Source: Effrenium voratum
Lineage: Eukaryota > Sar > Dinophyceae > Suessiales > Symbiodiniaceae
DNA length: 64,000 nt
Direction of reading: 5' to 3'
NCBI GenBank assembly: GCA_963377175.1
Contig: CAUJNA010001713.1
Span: 604,016 to 668,015, forward strand
Shown here piece after piece: positions 22,481 to 35,610 of the stretch (position 1 is the first letter of the stretch; the number at the start of each line of letters is the position of its first letter). The notes beneath the pieces were generated by a model. The model was not told the DNA's origin. It ran no database searches and saw nothing but the letters and a program-made list of their open reading frames with translations. Both the position numbers and the translations under genes were made by a program.

Positions 22481-25400
22481 CCAGCTGCGCTTCAGGGCCT
22501 TCTGTGCCCGGCTCAGCTGAAACTCTGCCTCCGCCAGGGTGTGCCCGGTTTCCCGCACCTCGCCAGGGGTTTGTCTGAGGAGTCCTCGGGCCCCCCAATT
22601 TCACATCCGAATTCGCCCACGGAAGGTTCCACCGAACCCCTTTTGGATAGGTTGCAAAAGGAAAGGCAAAAGCAACAAACAACATGAAGGTAAAGCCATA
22701 TTTTGAGACATACTCAGTGAGCCGAGTTGACATTCCCAGCAAGGACTCTTTGCAGCACTTGTAAGGAACCCTTTGAGCACTTGATAACGGGCATGAAAAC
22801 GGAAAGTGCCCTTTGATTGGTTGCGTTAAAAGCCAACCCGGCCTTTCAACAACACGACAAGGTTGCTGGACTACAACCTAGGGAAATTCACCTTCCGCCC
22901 TTGATGATTTATACCGGGAACCCTGTTGGAGGTTGGGGGGCCCAGGGCTTTGCGGGCAGGGTTGGCGAGGTTAGGCCAAAGTTTGACTTCAAATATTTGG
23001 CACAGGGGGCACACCCCTCGTACAAGCCTGGCCTTTCAAACGCTGGGGGCACAACAGGGAGCATTTAGCAACCCATCTTAGGGGCGCAGCTCACATTGAC
23101 TAAGAGGTCCACCAGCCAACTACGGAGGTGTCCTCCATCGAGATTTCTTGCCAAGGACCCACGTTACTTGGCCCACATCTATGTACCGAACACCACCGAC
23201 TTTGTCTGCCCCCTGATTTAGGTCCCAAAATCCAAGATCGCTTGGTATCGGAGACAGGCGAACCGTCTAGCCACCAAGGTTTCCGTAGACATTCAGGGGT
23301 TCCTCATAATGTTAACTCCGGACCAATAAACCTGCTTGATTTTGATCGGGGGGTGTCCAATTCCTTTTAGTGGGGATTCAGACCACTTTTGGAGGGAACA
23401 CCCACTAATAATGGGTCTCGGGTTTAAAAATCCAGGGTCAACATTGAGCCACAATCGCAGGCATGGACTTCCCACCGCGCTCCCGCGCCTCGGCTTCCAG
23501 CTGGCGCCGCACCTCCTGGAGCTCCGCGATGCGGCGCTTCATGGCGCTGAAGGTGCGCCCGCTGAGGCGCTCCGCCTCGCTCCGGAAACGGACAGGGAAG
23601 CTGTGAAGAACAGGACAACTATTGAAAACACGTTATGAACAAATGAGAAAAACAACTTATAAACAACAGAAGCAATGACAAAGCTCAGGAGTTTGGGGGG
23701 GGGCCTTTCGGGTTTGGGGGGGCTTCTGGGATGGCAACGCCAAACCTTTTTGGAGCCCACCATCCCACAGCCCGTCCTCCTGCTGAAGCTCCTGGCGGTA
23801 CGGCAAACAATGGCCGTGGCAACCAAAAACTGCACATGGTGCGGGCACCGTTTGTCGAGGGCACCCTTTTTGGGGTCAGAAAGCGACAAATTTGTGGGTC
23901 CCCCCCCCCATTTTGACACATACCCATGGTTATGGAGATTCACCGTTCTAGCCCAGTGAGGCGTGCTGACCTCGGACCAGCGGGAATGGATTGGCCTCGT
24001 GTCTGATGATTTTGAAAGGGACGACAAAAAGACGGTCCTGTGTCTTGTTGGCCTGATGCTCGCAGAATCGCCCGCAACTCGCCTCGGAGGCCCTCAGCTT
24101 GTCGAGAAGCTGCTGGGGCCGAGCTGTCTTGTCCTCAGGCACTGCCTCGTTTAATTTGCGGCTTAAAAACGTGTGGCCATGGGTCAAAAGCTCGTACCCC
24201 CAGTGAACATCCCAATCCCCACTCAAATAGACGAAAATGGGTGGTGCACCTACCCAAAAATGGTACCATTAGTTTTGACCCACAGCCATGTTTCTGCAAA
24301 GTGTACAATAATTCTTAAGGGATCCCCGAGTAAAGGACCTTTAGTTTGATGATGCTAGCAGCTAGAATCGCTCAAATCACAGTTCAATAGGCATGCTTGA
24401 TTAAGTTCAATAATGTTTAAACTTTACAAACCGAAACGACTTGGCACCACTTTTCTGTTGAGTCATGTTTTATCATCTTTCCATCAAAAGACAAAAGCGG
24501 ACAGGAGACTTTCGGAAAGCTACCATCCAGTTGAGGCCCAGAATCAAACACCCAGTTCCTGAAGAAAATTAAACCATGATTGTTGGAAACACCTCCAGCT
24601 GGGTGTTTCTCAAAATGGCGGTCACCAAAAAAGGCCAGGGTTTCCTTTTGGTTTCCCAGCCGCCATGTGGAGCAGCCTCTACCTCCTCTCCTACGTTTCC
24701 TCTAGCTCTTGGTGTGAACAAGCTCCGGTGGGTTTCTCGGGGGCCAGGGTCTGAATGTTCCAATTTCCACCGCTCCTGGGGCAACGCCAGGCGGTCCTTG
24801 GACACCTCAGCGTTCAGCTCCTGGGCAATGGACCGCGTGTGGACAGTTGGATATGTTGGACTACTACAATGCCGATCGATCCGAACAAAAACCCTGACAG
24901 CAACAGCGATCACCTTTTGGGCCCCACGTTTCAAGTGAAAAGCCACATAAATCCAGCCTTCAGTTCCCCAGCCTGTCCTCCAGGAGTGCTAGAATCTCGC
25001 GGCCTTCAGAGAGGCAACTGGCAACCTGCTGGCGGCCCTTCAGAAGTTGCGCCTTCTCCCGTTCCAGGGCCTCCTGGAAGCCGTCCCTCACCAGCTCCTG
25101 ACCAGGCAGCCATGCACGAAACATGTCTATCACAAGATTGAATTGTGTTGTTCGGTGCAGCGTCGGTAGTCACGCTTCACAAGATTGACACAATCCCACG
25201 GAACAATTAATGGACTTTTTACCATGGAGCCCTTCTCTGTCTCTCGTTTCAGCCAGGTGCGTTCGTCTTTTTTAAGTATGCCCTTCCTCTTGGGGTCGTG
25301 CAGCGCGCATCTCCATGCGCTTCTCCACCACGCTGAGGGCGGCAGTGAGCTGACCATTGAAGCGGGTCAGGTTGTTGAGGGCGTGATGCATGCGCTGGAT

Positions 25401-26075
25401 CCTCCGCAAGAAGCAAAACGGCTCTTTTAGGTGGGCTTGGAAGCACAAAGGACGGCCTCTAGATGACAAGAGCTGTGCTCCTGCATGATTTACTCAGAAT
25501 AGTACTGGTCCGAGCAAGGGGCTCGGTGGGGGTGCAGCTACACATAATCTGCCTGGAGAGCTACAGCAATGAAATCTGGAGACATTCATTCACACCTAGC
25601 TTTGTTTGGAGCAATTTTTGGGAGTTTGATTCTAAAAAGTATGGACATGGAATGCCGTCCCTCAGCCCGGGCTTCAGCAACACATACAGAGAAAGCCATT
25701 CATATCTAAAGCCAAGGGTCCACTGCTCGCTGCTCTCGATCTTGTCTGCCACCTTTGTACTAATGCCCTCCATCTCCGCCGTCCGCCGCTTCAAGCGGTC
25801 TTGGGCCACGGAGTAGTTGTGGCTCGAGCCCAGCACCGAGTCAGTGGTCACCAGAGTGCCGTTGTTCAGCTTGGCCAGGGCGGCCTCCCTGATCGCCCTC
25901 ACATTGTTCAAGTTGGATTGGGTCTTCTGACTCCAAGTTGCGGCATCAATGGCGCCGGTTCCCCGGTTCGACTTGGAAGCGGTCTTTGGCTTCTCCTTCT
26001 TCTCGCGCTCCTTGGAGGAAGTAGAGGCGTCGCCCTCTGAAACTAAACTCTTCGAGGAAGCTGGGGCACCCTCGG
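22481..26075 (-). CDS. Long coiled-coil protein, at least seven exons
   Basis: Exons: about 26,075-25724, 25401-25305, 25097 to about 24,978, 24820 to about 24,776, 24133-24053, 23575-23489, 22558 to about 22,481. The first is Ser/Lys-rich and disordered (STSSKEREKKEKPKTASKSN) then helical (AQDRLKRRTAEMEG). Later exons are heptad-rich: FNGQLTAALSVVEKRMEMR, EALEREKAQLLKGRQQVA, RPQQLLDKLRASEASCGRF, MKRRIAELQEVRRQLEAE and LAEAEFQLSRAQKALKRS. The join between the first two is exact (phase 2 into phase 1), and exons two to seven all start in phase 0. Several donors must be GC or GA if this is right. No enzyme domain is seen; a structural, possibly axonemal, role is a guess. The true 5' end is not fixed. 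Confidence 0.55.
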
Positions 26076-26629
26076 GCATGGCATGCTGAAGGCCATGCAA
26101 GCTACCACCTGTTCGAGCCCCTGCGGAGTTGCGAGAGCAGCCGCAAGAATGGCCGCAAGACATGCACGTCAATCGAGAAGAAACACACCCACCAAGAAAA
26201 ACAAGTGGCTTCAACAGGGCGTGGCTGCATGAGGCAATCCCAAAACGAACAACACAACTTGCCTCATGCAGCTAACCCGGGCAACATGGGAAAGGTAACG
26301 AAGCATGTCGCAGCCCAGGTTGTTTTCCACCCTTGCATGGAAGCCTAGGATAAAACGCCTACTGGTTGGAGATGCCCATCAAAATCCTTCACTTTCCTGG
26401 GGACCAGTAAGGTTGAATCCGCCGTTCCCCCTGCACTCCCCGAAATCCGTCGCGGACTTTGATTCGGCCTGTCGGCCTCTCTGATCGCCGAAATTTTGCA
26501 GCTTACATTTCTGTTTGGGCCTGACCTACTTTCACACATTTTGCATGTGCAGCTTTGCCAGCTCCATGCCACATGGCAAGCCGCATGGCTTTCCAGGGGT
26601 CCGCGCCGCCCATCCCCAACCCCGGCCGC

Positions 26630-26666
26630 CTTCAAGGGGTTTTGGCTCCTCAGCGAAGGCCGCCTC
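26630..26666 (-). CDS. Candidate small exon
   Basis: 37 nt, acceptor CGTTGCAG|GAG and GC donor GAAG|GCGGCC, reads EAAFAEEPKPLEG. It could be a 5' exon of the coiled-coil gene to its left; phase with neighbours not established. Confidence 0.3.
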
Positions 26667-27086
26667 CTGCAACGGGAGTCCCCGAAGCCGGCGGGAAAGC
26701 GGCGGGAAGCGAAGTCCTCGTGTTCACTCCTTAAGCACTATGAAGAATGCAGCCACGCTTCAGGGCACCCTTCATTGCATTCACTGCTTCACTAGGGACT
26801 ATGAAGCATGCAGCTGAATGCAGACACCCTTTGTGGAATCGGAATCCTTGAGGGCAGATCTTGGAAACGTGCGAGCAAGTGTCCCAATGTCGCCACAAAC
26901 CCAAACCGAAATGAAAGCACGGCGGGATGTCTCAATATGATCGTTCAATCGGATCTTTAAGTCTTTGCTAGCCTCTCCTGCTCACTTAAAACCAAAAACT
27001 AAAGATGCTGGCATGAATTCAATTTGAGGCTGCAACTTAGGTCTCCCCGGCTAGAACACACATCTAAAGAAAACCCACGCGGTGAC

Positions 27087-27156
27087 CCGCCCCGAGAAGC
27101 CCGGCCAAGTCAGATAGCGAAGGCGAGCGACTCCGGCTCCGGGCACGGGAGGCCTC
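27087..27156 (-). CDS. Candidate RS-rich exon
   Basis: 70 nt, acceptor TCGCTCAG|GAG and GT donor GCGG|GTCACC. Reads EASRARSRSRSPSLSDLAGL then LGA, an Arg/Ser dipeptide run as in phosphorylated linkers. Placed between the stop of the gene on its right (27,449) and the coiled-coil gene on its left, so perhaps near that gene's 5' end. Confidence 0.35.
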
Positions 27157-27448
27157 CTGAGCGAAGATTGCGGGCTCTTTGGCGCGAAAAGAACCGCTTT
27201 GACAATGACTTTGTTCCCAACGAAAATAAGTCTGGTCTTCAGGTGGCGGCTCTTCGCGCCACATGGGTGAGCATGAAGATAGAAAAAACATATATATATA
27301 TATATATGTGGCATACCATGTTTGCAAGAATAAACCCTCCGACATGCAAAGCTTGTATCGGAGGTACAATTGTCAACACTTTCGGGTCACTGATTGAAGG
27401 ATCACAGGAAGATAAAGACGTGTTTAAACGAACCTGTGATGTGCCGAG

Positions 27449-28422
27449 TTAGTTTCTGCAGCGCGAAGCGGCGTGATCCCTGTAGCACTCTAGTTCTGTT
27501 TGATGGATCGCCCCAAACCACATGTTGTGATTCTTGACCATGGCCGTTTCGGGGTTGGTTTCACTGGCAGCAAAATGAAAGTCAGGGTCCTTGCCAACCC
27601 CTTTGACCTTGGCAGGTCCAGCGGGGGAGGCAACAAAGAGAGCTGAGGCTGCTGTGGCCTTGGTCTTGTTAGGCAACAGAAATAGGCCAAGGGTGAAAGC
27701 TCGCCGCCAATGCCCATACACCTCCCAGAACAATGTCCTCCTGTGCCTTTCTTGCAGCTTCCTCAGCTCTGGCAGCCTCCTCTGCCTGGCAATGCTGAAG
27801 CTCCAGGAGTGCTAGGCGTGAAATAAGGTACTATAACAAATAGGCAGAGATGCCAACCCGATGATGGAAACATGGCAAGGAAAAGAAGCGACCAATAAAT
27901 GATTTTGGAAAAACAACAAGGCTGCCCAAGTATGCAAACCTTTTTGGGTCTTTGATCTTCCCTAGGAGGTCCAGATCAGACTGTCCCGACCTTCGCGACG
28001 TTAGAGTCGCTGACTCGACAATGGAGCTGGATCGACATGCAGCGGCCCGACTCGCGGAACTGACTCGAGGCAACTCGGACTCGCAACTCGGACTCGCGCA
28101 AACTCGGGTGTCAAACCAGGTGGGCAGCGTCTCTTTTTTGACTAGAAAACCCCAAATTTCAGGTAGCTCAGCAAAAACAGGAAAAACATAGAAAACAAAA
28201 CCAAACAAAGAACCAACTAAGACAAACAAAAGGAAACAACAAAAACAAACAAAGGAACAAACAAAGACACACAGAGAAAAACTGAAACTCATCCATCCTC
28301 CTGACCGCATGTGGACCCGAGAACCACCGCGCCTGGCGCTTGGCCTCTCGCCGCTCCTCGCGCTCCCGCTGCTCTCGCTGCTGCGCCTCCCTTTCCTCCT
28401 GGAGACGCCACTGCTCCAACTC
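27449..28422 (-). CDS. 3' end of a charged helical protein, three terminal exons
   Basis: Exons 28422-28317, 27811-27722 and 27648-27449. The first is a Glu/Arg/Gln helix (WRLQEEREAQQREQREREER), the second continues it (HCQAEEAARAEEAARKAQED), and the last is a non-helical tail containing KDPDFHFAASETNPETAM and ending HAASRCRN at TAA 27449-27451. Both joins are in phase (phase 1 at each), and both introns use plain GT-AG. The highly charged single helix followed by a Trp/Phe-rich tail is reminiscent of microtubule-associated axonemal proteins, but I cannot name the family. The 5' part lies to the right and may include the exon at 28.8 kb. Confidence 0.6.
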
Positions 28423-28812
28423 CTGCGGTCCGTGCGGCGCCCGCCATACCGTGGATGGACAAAATCCTGCAACCTGGGAATGATGATACCCATGGTGTAC
28501 AATGCCAACAAACAATGGTTCCCATGGTTTCGAAGTGGTGTAACCCATCCATAGTGTGTTTTTCTCGCAGTGGCTTTCTCGTCAGGCAAGCGAATACCCC
28601 GCAGATCTGCGGGATATCTCCGGGCCACCTAAAAAAGGTGTCCGCTCGGGAATTCTGACATGGCAACGTATCTGGACCTCCTCAGGTTCACCCTTCTTGA
28701 TCCATTGGCCCGCGCTCTGCGAGCTTCGACTATTTCTTCAAGGCAAATGAGTGTTCGTGGAGGGCATGGTGAAACGGGGTGTCCATTTGCTCTAATAAAT
28801 ACTGATTTGAAC

Positions 28813-28923
28813 GGTGCTGGTACATGTTGCAGCCATCGTGTCCAAGATAATGCGCATCAAGCCCGCCGGTATGATGAGCATGACCCATGCGATGGGTATC
28901 GAGAAAGGGGTGCCGGCCACGTT
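28813..28923 (-). CDS. Candidate membrane-helix exon
   Basis: 111 nt, exactly 37 codons, with acceptor GTGCCCTAG|AAC and GT donor CACC|GTTCAA. Reads NVAGTPFSIPIAWVMLIIPA then GLMRIILDTMAATCTST, with a hydrophobic stretch long enough to span a membrane. Other frames are open, including His-rich ones, so confidence is moderate. Family not recognised. Confidence 0.35.
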
Positions 28924-29977
28924 CTAGGGCACAGTTCACTTATCTAAACGCCGCAAAATAAGCCCCGGCCTCAACACACCAGAACAAGTTTGATGGGTAA
29001 AAGACAGCAGGCTTCTTGGGCCAACACCTGCAGTCCAGAATGAATGAATATCGAATCATGCAGTAGACATTCATAAGTATTTGAAACCGACTTTACTGAG
29101 GGTTGTTTCACCTCCCTGTCCAGGTGCAAGCCTCACCCGTACTATGACCATAGCCAAGTAGTGTTGGGTATTAGCACCTCAGGGGGACTTGCTTGACGCT
29201 TCATGCTGCAAAGCCCATTTGAAGCCCAGCTGCCAGTCGTGGCTTTGGTTCGGACAGTTGCCTCACCGCCCATGTTGTTTGCGCATTCGCGCCTTCCATC
29301 TGAGTGGCGGAATGGAGCGACAACTGTTCCGGAACGCCACCTCCATGCAGCTGGCAAACCATGCTGGCTGTCTCGCCCATGGCAGCTTTGCAGAACAGGC
29401 TGGCAATTTCAGTTTGCCGAGCGGCAATGGAACCAACTGGAAATGATGAATGGCAAAACCGGGAAAGCCCACTAAGCCCGCGCACTCCGAAGCATGCCCC
29501 TGACTTCCACCAATGGGCTGGCTCCTCTGCAGTGATGGCTTCATCCCCGCTTTCTTCTTCCTTCTTCTCCTCCTGCCACCTGCTAGGAAAGAAAAGCTCA
29601 GCTCTGTCCTGATGGTCCTCACACGTGCCCAGGAAGCACTAGAGATGTCTGTAACCCAGCAAACAGAGAACGCAAACAAGTTACAAGCAACTGGTGATCG
29701 ATCTGGTCGCCTCTACGTCAGCCCTTCAACCTGTGGTCCAAAACGACCTGTCGATGGTACCAGCAAAACGGGTGCTTCTTGTGAAACGGGCCATTGGAGC
29801 CTCGATCTGACATAGAGCAGTGACAGGCGCCCGGCCTGCGCTTCACAGCCTTGGGACCAGAAGATGCCTGGCTGCGCAGATTTATAGTTGTTTGGTTTGC
29901 GCGTGCCTGCTACGAGCTGCAAACGCCGAAGGTCAAGAAAACGCATATCTATCCCAACATGTCCATCAACCATCCCT

Positions 29978-30022
<45 letters not shown>

Positions 30023-31460
30023 CTGGAAGCACGCGACGGGCGATAGCTCTCCTGGCCTCTCGCTTCCGCCCCAGCATCGACAGCTGCCCATCCGGCTGTC
30101 TAGAAATGGGTCGGAAAGGCAAATTTCCCTTGCGGGAAATCTGTGCGCTGCCAATGCAGTCAGCGCAGCAAATGCCTGTGGCTGCAACATGCGATGGGCC
30201 ACTGGAACTCAATCCCACATGCCTATGACCTTTGCCACACTGAAAAAGAGAAGCTGGGCATTTTGCGTTGGCGTTTGTTTGCTTGTGTGTGTGCGTGTCT
30301 GTGTTTTCGCGCCAGCGGCTGTACGAGAGGGCCGGTCAGAGCAAAAGAGCGGCCGTGCGAAAGTCAAAGGCATCCTGTGGAGGCTCACTCTGGCAAAGCA
30401 AGAAGGGGCCTGCGCAGGTGGTAAATCCCCGTATTTAACAATGTTAGCCTGGCTAGCAGTGCATAACCCGAAAGATGTGCCCACTGCCGTGGAGCATGCG
30501 GCGGAGCTCCAGTGGAGTTGTTCACTTGACAGGTTGCTCTGTCCAAAGGGCGGGCCCTGCAGCCGCACACCGGAGATGATCCTTTTGGTCACGCTTGAGA
30601 AAAGAACCCGAACCAACAACAAAAAATATGCCTTGCTGCGTACGCCCCGCAGCTAACTCCAAACGCAGCCTAAACTCATTCCAAACCAACCAACCCTCAG
30701 CCAACCCCTTGCCTTGGGGGCCATGACCATGGGTGGGGAGGAGGGGGGAAAGGGGCGGGGACCCAAAACCTGGAACAAGGACCCAGAACCTGGAAACCCC
30801 ACCATTTGCCTTTGGCTTCCCGTCACCACCAGAAAGTCGCCACATAGAGGCCGCCTTCCACTGAAACGCATGCCCGATGATCTCCTTCATGTTGGAAACA
30901 AACACCCGTGCCTGGATCCAGTTTGGGGCAACATGCTGCAAACAACGCAATCTGGAAAATCTGGCTTCGGGCAACGGAAGAAGGAAAGGAGCTTGGTCGA
31001 AAACACGCTCTGTCAAACTAACAATGCAAGGTAAACAATTGGCTTGGCCAAACGAAAGCTTGAGTGCAATCAGGCACATTGCAGCTTTGCAAAAGGGTGC
31101 AATCAGTGAAGTCAATGGCAGCAGTACGTGCTTTTGAAACGGCCCTCAGCAACAGGTCCAGTTTTCGGGCCATGGACAAGATGCACCAGTGAGAAGTCCA
31201 CTGATGTAGTGTGACGACCCGTGATACATCATTTGGTTGAACCATGCCAAGCTCTCGATCCACAACCCTCAGGTTTCTGACCTCGGCACGATTTGAACGC
31301 TGAAAAAGTGCGCGATCCAATGTTGGAATCTTTCACAAATACCAAAGCTGCTCCAACACATGCCCAGTCTGGAAACCGCCCGTGTTTCCGCGACGGGACC
31401 CTGGGGGCGGGAACCATGTCGCCATATGCCAGCTATTTGGCCCCTCCCGCCCTGCAAGTC
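28924..31460. other. Long stretch without an assigned exon
   Basis: Contains a (CA)n tract at 29,980-30,019 and GC-rich patches at 29.2-29.4 and 30.05-30.2 kb that are open on both strands. A minus-frame amphipathic segment (MARKLDLLLRAVSKARTAAI) near 31.15 kb could be an exon but has no clear boundaries. Confidence 0.4.
29980..30019. repeat. (CA)n microsatellite
   Basis: About 20 CA units. Confidence 0.95.
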
Positions 31461-33496
31461 CTGCCTTCCTCTGCGGGGCGTCGCGTTCAGAAGGATCTCC
31501 CGCCTTGCAAGGGGATCCCGCTTCCTGACTCGATTGGCCAAACAAAAAGCAAACAGCAAACTCTTTGTTTGCCGTAACATGGGTTTCCCACAAAGTATGA
31601 AGTCCAGGAACTCGGGGGGTGAGGCATGCAAGCCCTTAAGGCTAACTGAAACTGCGCCTGGGCTCCATGGACGTTGATGGTGTTGTGGACCAAACATCCC
31701 TCTTCTCCCTTGCACCAAAAAAAGGCATAGACTTAAGGAAATTTGAGTGAGCAGTTAGACTTGCATCAACCTGAGACAGGACAAGTGTTTCGCAATTGCA
31801 ATGCTTGTCAGCTTGTCATTCCATTCCCCCCTGTCCATGACCCCTAATCAACCAAATACCCGTGTGTGGCCCAGCTACGTGCAATAGTCACATGAGTCTT
31901 CACCAATCAGGAGCGGCTCCCCTTTAGCAAGCGCATGAACGATTTTGGGGAATCCCCCTGACTCGTAGGGCCCTTCGGAATCCGAAGTCAACAGCACATC
32001 TCTACGCCTAGGTCTCCCCACTCCTCGCCACTCTTCGAGTAGAGCACTAATTCCTCAGAGCCATTCGCCGGATGCTACCACTCATGCCGAGCGTTCTGGC
32101 GCTTAACAGCAGCATGCCTGCAGCTTGTTTAGGATGGAATCTTTCGCCCTGGCTCACCCTGCATCAGTGGAAAAGGAACCTGACTAGCCTTCGCAAGTCA
32201 AACCTCAGGTGACGCGTTTAAATTGCCGTTTGGCATCATTTTGGGGCACGCTCCCCCAGACCCACTCGTGACGCGTGATGTCCACTTTGCTTGAGGCCCG
32301 TGCGTGTTCACTTCTGCAAGTAAATGTCGTGTCCACGCTCGTCAGCTTCCAATCGCAATGCAAAAATAAGAAAAGGGGGTCCCTATCATGCCTTCACCTT
32401 GCGTCCTCGATGCTTCATCCTTTTGCGGTCATTTCGCAGTTGGCCATGTACAATTAGGTGGGGACATTCGCCTTTGCCAAATCTATGGGTCGTCCTTCGT
32501 GCACGGGCCTTATCCCTCGCGCACCGTCGAAGAGCCCAAAACCCTAACTCTCAAGAAAATATTCATCCCAGGAAGCGCCTCTGGAAGTTTCATGTTCAGC
32601 TGCGTCGAAAAGCTGGAGATGGGTTTGTCTAAAAATGGGGAGAGCCCAAAATGGGTGGCGTCCCCTTGGTTTCCCCTTCAAACCCCAACAAAGGGTTCCC
32701 TCAAAAAAAAAGTCTCCCCTCCCCCATCATATCTGCCCGAGGCGCGAAGCTGTGCATCTCCTGCCCTTCCAGGGTGGCGTGCAAGATATCCTGCATACGT
32801 TGCCTGGCGCCAAAGTGTCTATCCAGGCCATCAGTTTTTCTGGGCCAAACTGAGAGCCCCTGCGGGGAAAATGTGGTAAGACCAAAGGCAGCAAAACAGG
32901 TTGATTAAGTCTGGCAATATCTGGCAATGCTTTGTCGTGTCTGCTGAGAGGAGAATGGCTTTGCCGGTTGATTGCTGTGAACTTGCGTGGAGGCCCCTCA
33001 CAAGTTCTATGCTGCTAGAAGGGGGACAGGCATTCTAATTCTAGCCGCCTCCATAAGGAAGCATAAGTGCAAATGAATCGGGAGCCTGCCAAAGCCGATG
33101 CACCATTGTGCTGGAAAGGCAGGAAAGTGTTACACTACAAACACCGCCCTGACACTAAGTCTTTACATCGGCAATGCGCACTACCACCTTGCCCGCGACC
33201 CAACCTGCTCTGCCCGAGCTATCCAACTGCCAGACCCGATGCAACATTGCGTTGAATGGCACCCGGTATCACCCAAACAAATATGATGCTGAACTTCAAA
33301 ACCTCCCCGTGCTTCACTTGCCAATCCCTGTTTTTTCCCGCAATGCTGCAAGTATACAAGCCCAAAATGGAATGCATAACCTTCCATCAACACTTGCATT
33401 TGCCCAGGGCCCATGGCATTGTGCGCGTCAGTCCGAGGTGTGCGTCCTGTCAGACTGGGCGATGAAGTCTTGCACGAAGGGCCGGCCTTCTACCTC
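31461..33496 (-). CDS. Second PAS-domain gene, three exons recognised
   Basis: Exons 33496 to about 33,431 (EVEGRPFVQDFIAQSDRTHT), 32790 to about 32,723 (DILHATLEGQEMHSFAPRAD) and 31503-31461 (RREILLNATPRRGRQ). In order they match the second half of a PAS domain as seen in the better-resolved gene at 58-62 kb: a G-x-x-FV-x-x-FI strand, a helix ending LxxALxG, and the RREVLLNAT strand. The first exon is followed in frame by TGA at 33,428, so a non-GT donor (TCG|GACTGA) must be used just before it, or the gene is broken there. The start of the domain and the last strand (GVVGVGQDIT) were not found. Confidence 0.45.
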
Positions 33497-35610
33497 CTGC
33501 ACAGAGACAGTCCCTTCGTAACATATGCAAAAGCCACAAAGGTCCAAAGGCCAACTCGCAATTCAAATCCACTCGCATGTCTCTTTGAGCTCCCTCGGGC
33601 ATATCGCTGGCATTGCCGGCGGTTTTCGCTTGTCCCCTTTAGGGAGGCCCGAAGACTTGCTCGATTCGACAGAGAACTCCGAGCTCTCTATCTTGAGTTT
33701 GTAGCTCACAATTGCCGACATCTGATCTACTCAGATGCTATGCTATGGCAAAACATTGCCCCATTGTTTACAGGGTTTCATCCATCCCAAGGTGCGAAAT
33801 GGATTTCGCAACCATCCACAGTATGGCAGTGGCATTGCAAAAGCCATCCGATGACTCTCACGATATGCAGGTCGCGGGCCCTTCAGCTCCCAGTTCTCCA
33901 AGCCAAACGGCCATAATTCGATTCCGGGTCCCCTTGAGGGAGGCCCACGTTCTACCGGGCGCTCACTGGCTGCGCCTCAGCTGAGCAGCTGGAGCCAATG
34001 GAGGGTGGACTTCTTCATTTCATTTGACATCTCAGGGCTTCTGACTCGAGTGTTTTGAATCACCTCGAGGTTCGGAGCGGTGAGCTACCCCGCATCAGAC
34101 AACTTTGCAGAAACAACATGCTTCTGCCTGGCCTGTTCGAAATGGAGGGTTGGCCAATCCTAATCCAGAATCCCCAGCAATAGAAGGAAACCACTTGGTC
34201 CAAAGGGGTAAGGTCTTATTTTTCCCATAATATGCCAGATCGCATGGAGTGGTCGCCGCATGCAGTAGCAGAGTTTCCCCAGATCCAACGGTGTTGCGCG
34301 GCCATACCGTTCTACATCGCCTGGGAAATCGCACCACTAACTTCTTGAGGAAATGAGTAGTTACTTACCGCCCAGGTTGGGTCATTTTTGGAATTCCCTT
34401 TTCTGCGCGCGTGCAGAGAACCAGGTGGCTCACAGAAAAGCTGGTGAGGTCATGCCAAACATCTGCACCAATAAGCACCGTTGGTGAGCAAATATCCCTT
34501 CTCTCATGATGACGTGCGAATGCCACAGCCATGGAAACCAGCTCAAGATCCTCAACGTGACCCTGCATGCTCACAAACCCAGCACCCATCTATTCATGCA
34601 GGCGGCCAGCTTGGGGTAGATGTGCTCCGTACGTGTCTTCACATGCTTCAATGGTAGAAGCTCCTGAGCATGCTGCGTCGCACTCCAAGCTGTCTTGACA
34701 CTGCAGTCCCTCGGAGGTGGCAAACACTAGCCCGAAGGCAACTCTACTGATCTTAGTCCGATCCTCGGAGAAGGCCGGCCGGGTCTAAATGAGTATAAAC
34801 ATCTGTTGTGAACAGTCACCTCGACATGGTTGTCCGGTTGATGGCTTTGTAACAAAGAAATTGCGTCATGGCACGTGTAGCGCGCCAAAATCCAACAGAA
34901 ACACGCGAGACACTTGAAAGCACGAGCTGACTCAGTAAGTTTGCATGCCGCCAGCACTGCAACGACCCCCCAGAAACATGCCGGTGGCTCAAGCCTGCCT
35001 ACAGCAAAACATGTCATTGTTTTATTTGCTCTGCAGTCTTGTGCTTGCTTTCGCAAGGTGCTGCCTTAGCGGGAACTGTGTGGTTCTGGATCACCCGACC
35101 ACCCGTGCCTGTTGCAAACCCAGGCAAACTTGGGAAGCTGATTGGAAAGCAAATGCGTTGCCTTCGATGAAGCGTTCCTCGCAGTAAGGGCCACAATTGC
35201 TGGATCTCCCCGCTTCCTGGCTCTTGTAACTTCTGAACGCCCGGATTGCTCAGGGATGCTCAGGGGGTCACAAGCATCCCCGCGTGAGATCTGCAGCTAC
35301 CTGCCATGTGGTGTTTGTTTTATCTAGCGCAAGCCTTGCAGTGAGGTCCCTACTTGACCTCTGACAAGCACCGGGTCCAAGGCGATCTTCGTCTCAAGCT
35401 GCAACCAAGATGCTGGGACAACCGGAAGAAGTGACACGACTTGTTGGCACCGGGAAAAGGATGGAAAGCCAAAATTGGCAAAAAGGCTACAAAGGGTCAG
35501 CTAAGTCTCGCAGACGTGTGGTTTCCTTTTGGTTCAACTTTCAACCCACCACCCTCTTGGGGTCAGAAACAGGCAGACCCATCTCATCTCAATGGTCCTG
35601 CAGTCGCAGC
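33497..35610. other. No confident exon
   Basis: At 33.59-33.73 kb both strands are open: minus MSAIVSYKLKIESSEF, plus FREARRLARFDRELRALYLE. Neither has a convincing splice context or family. The rest looks intronic or intergenic. Confidence 0.35.

Noticed and set aside
33413..33916. 167-codon plus-strand open frame
   Set aside because: The only family-like sequence here (EVEGRPFVQDFI) is on the minus strand, and the plus frame has no recognisable domain.
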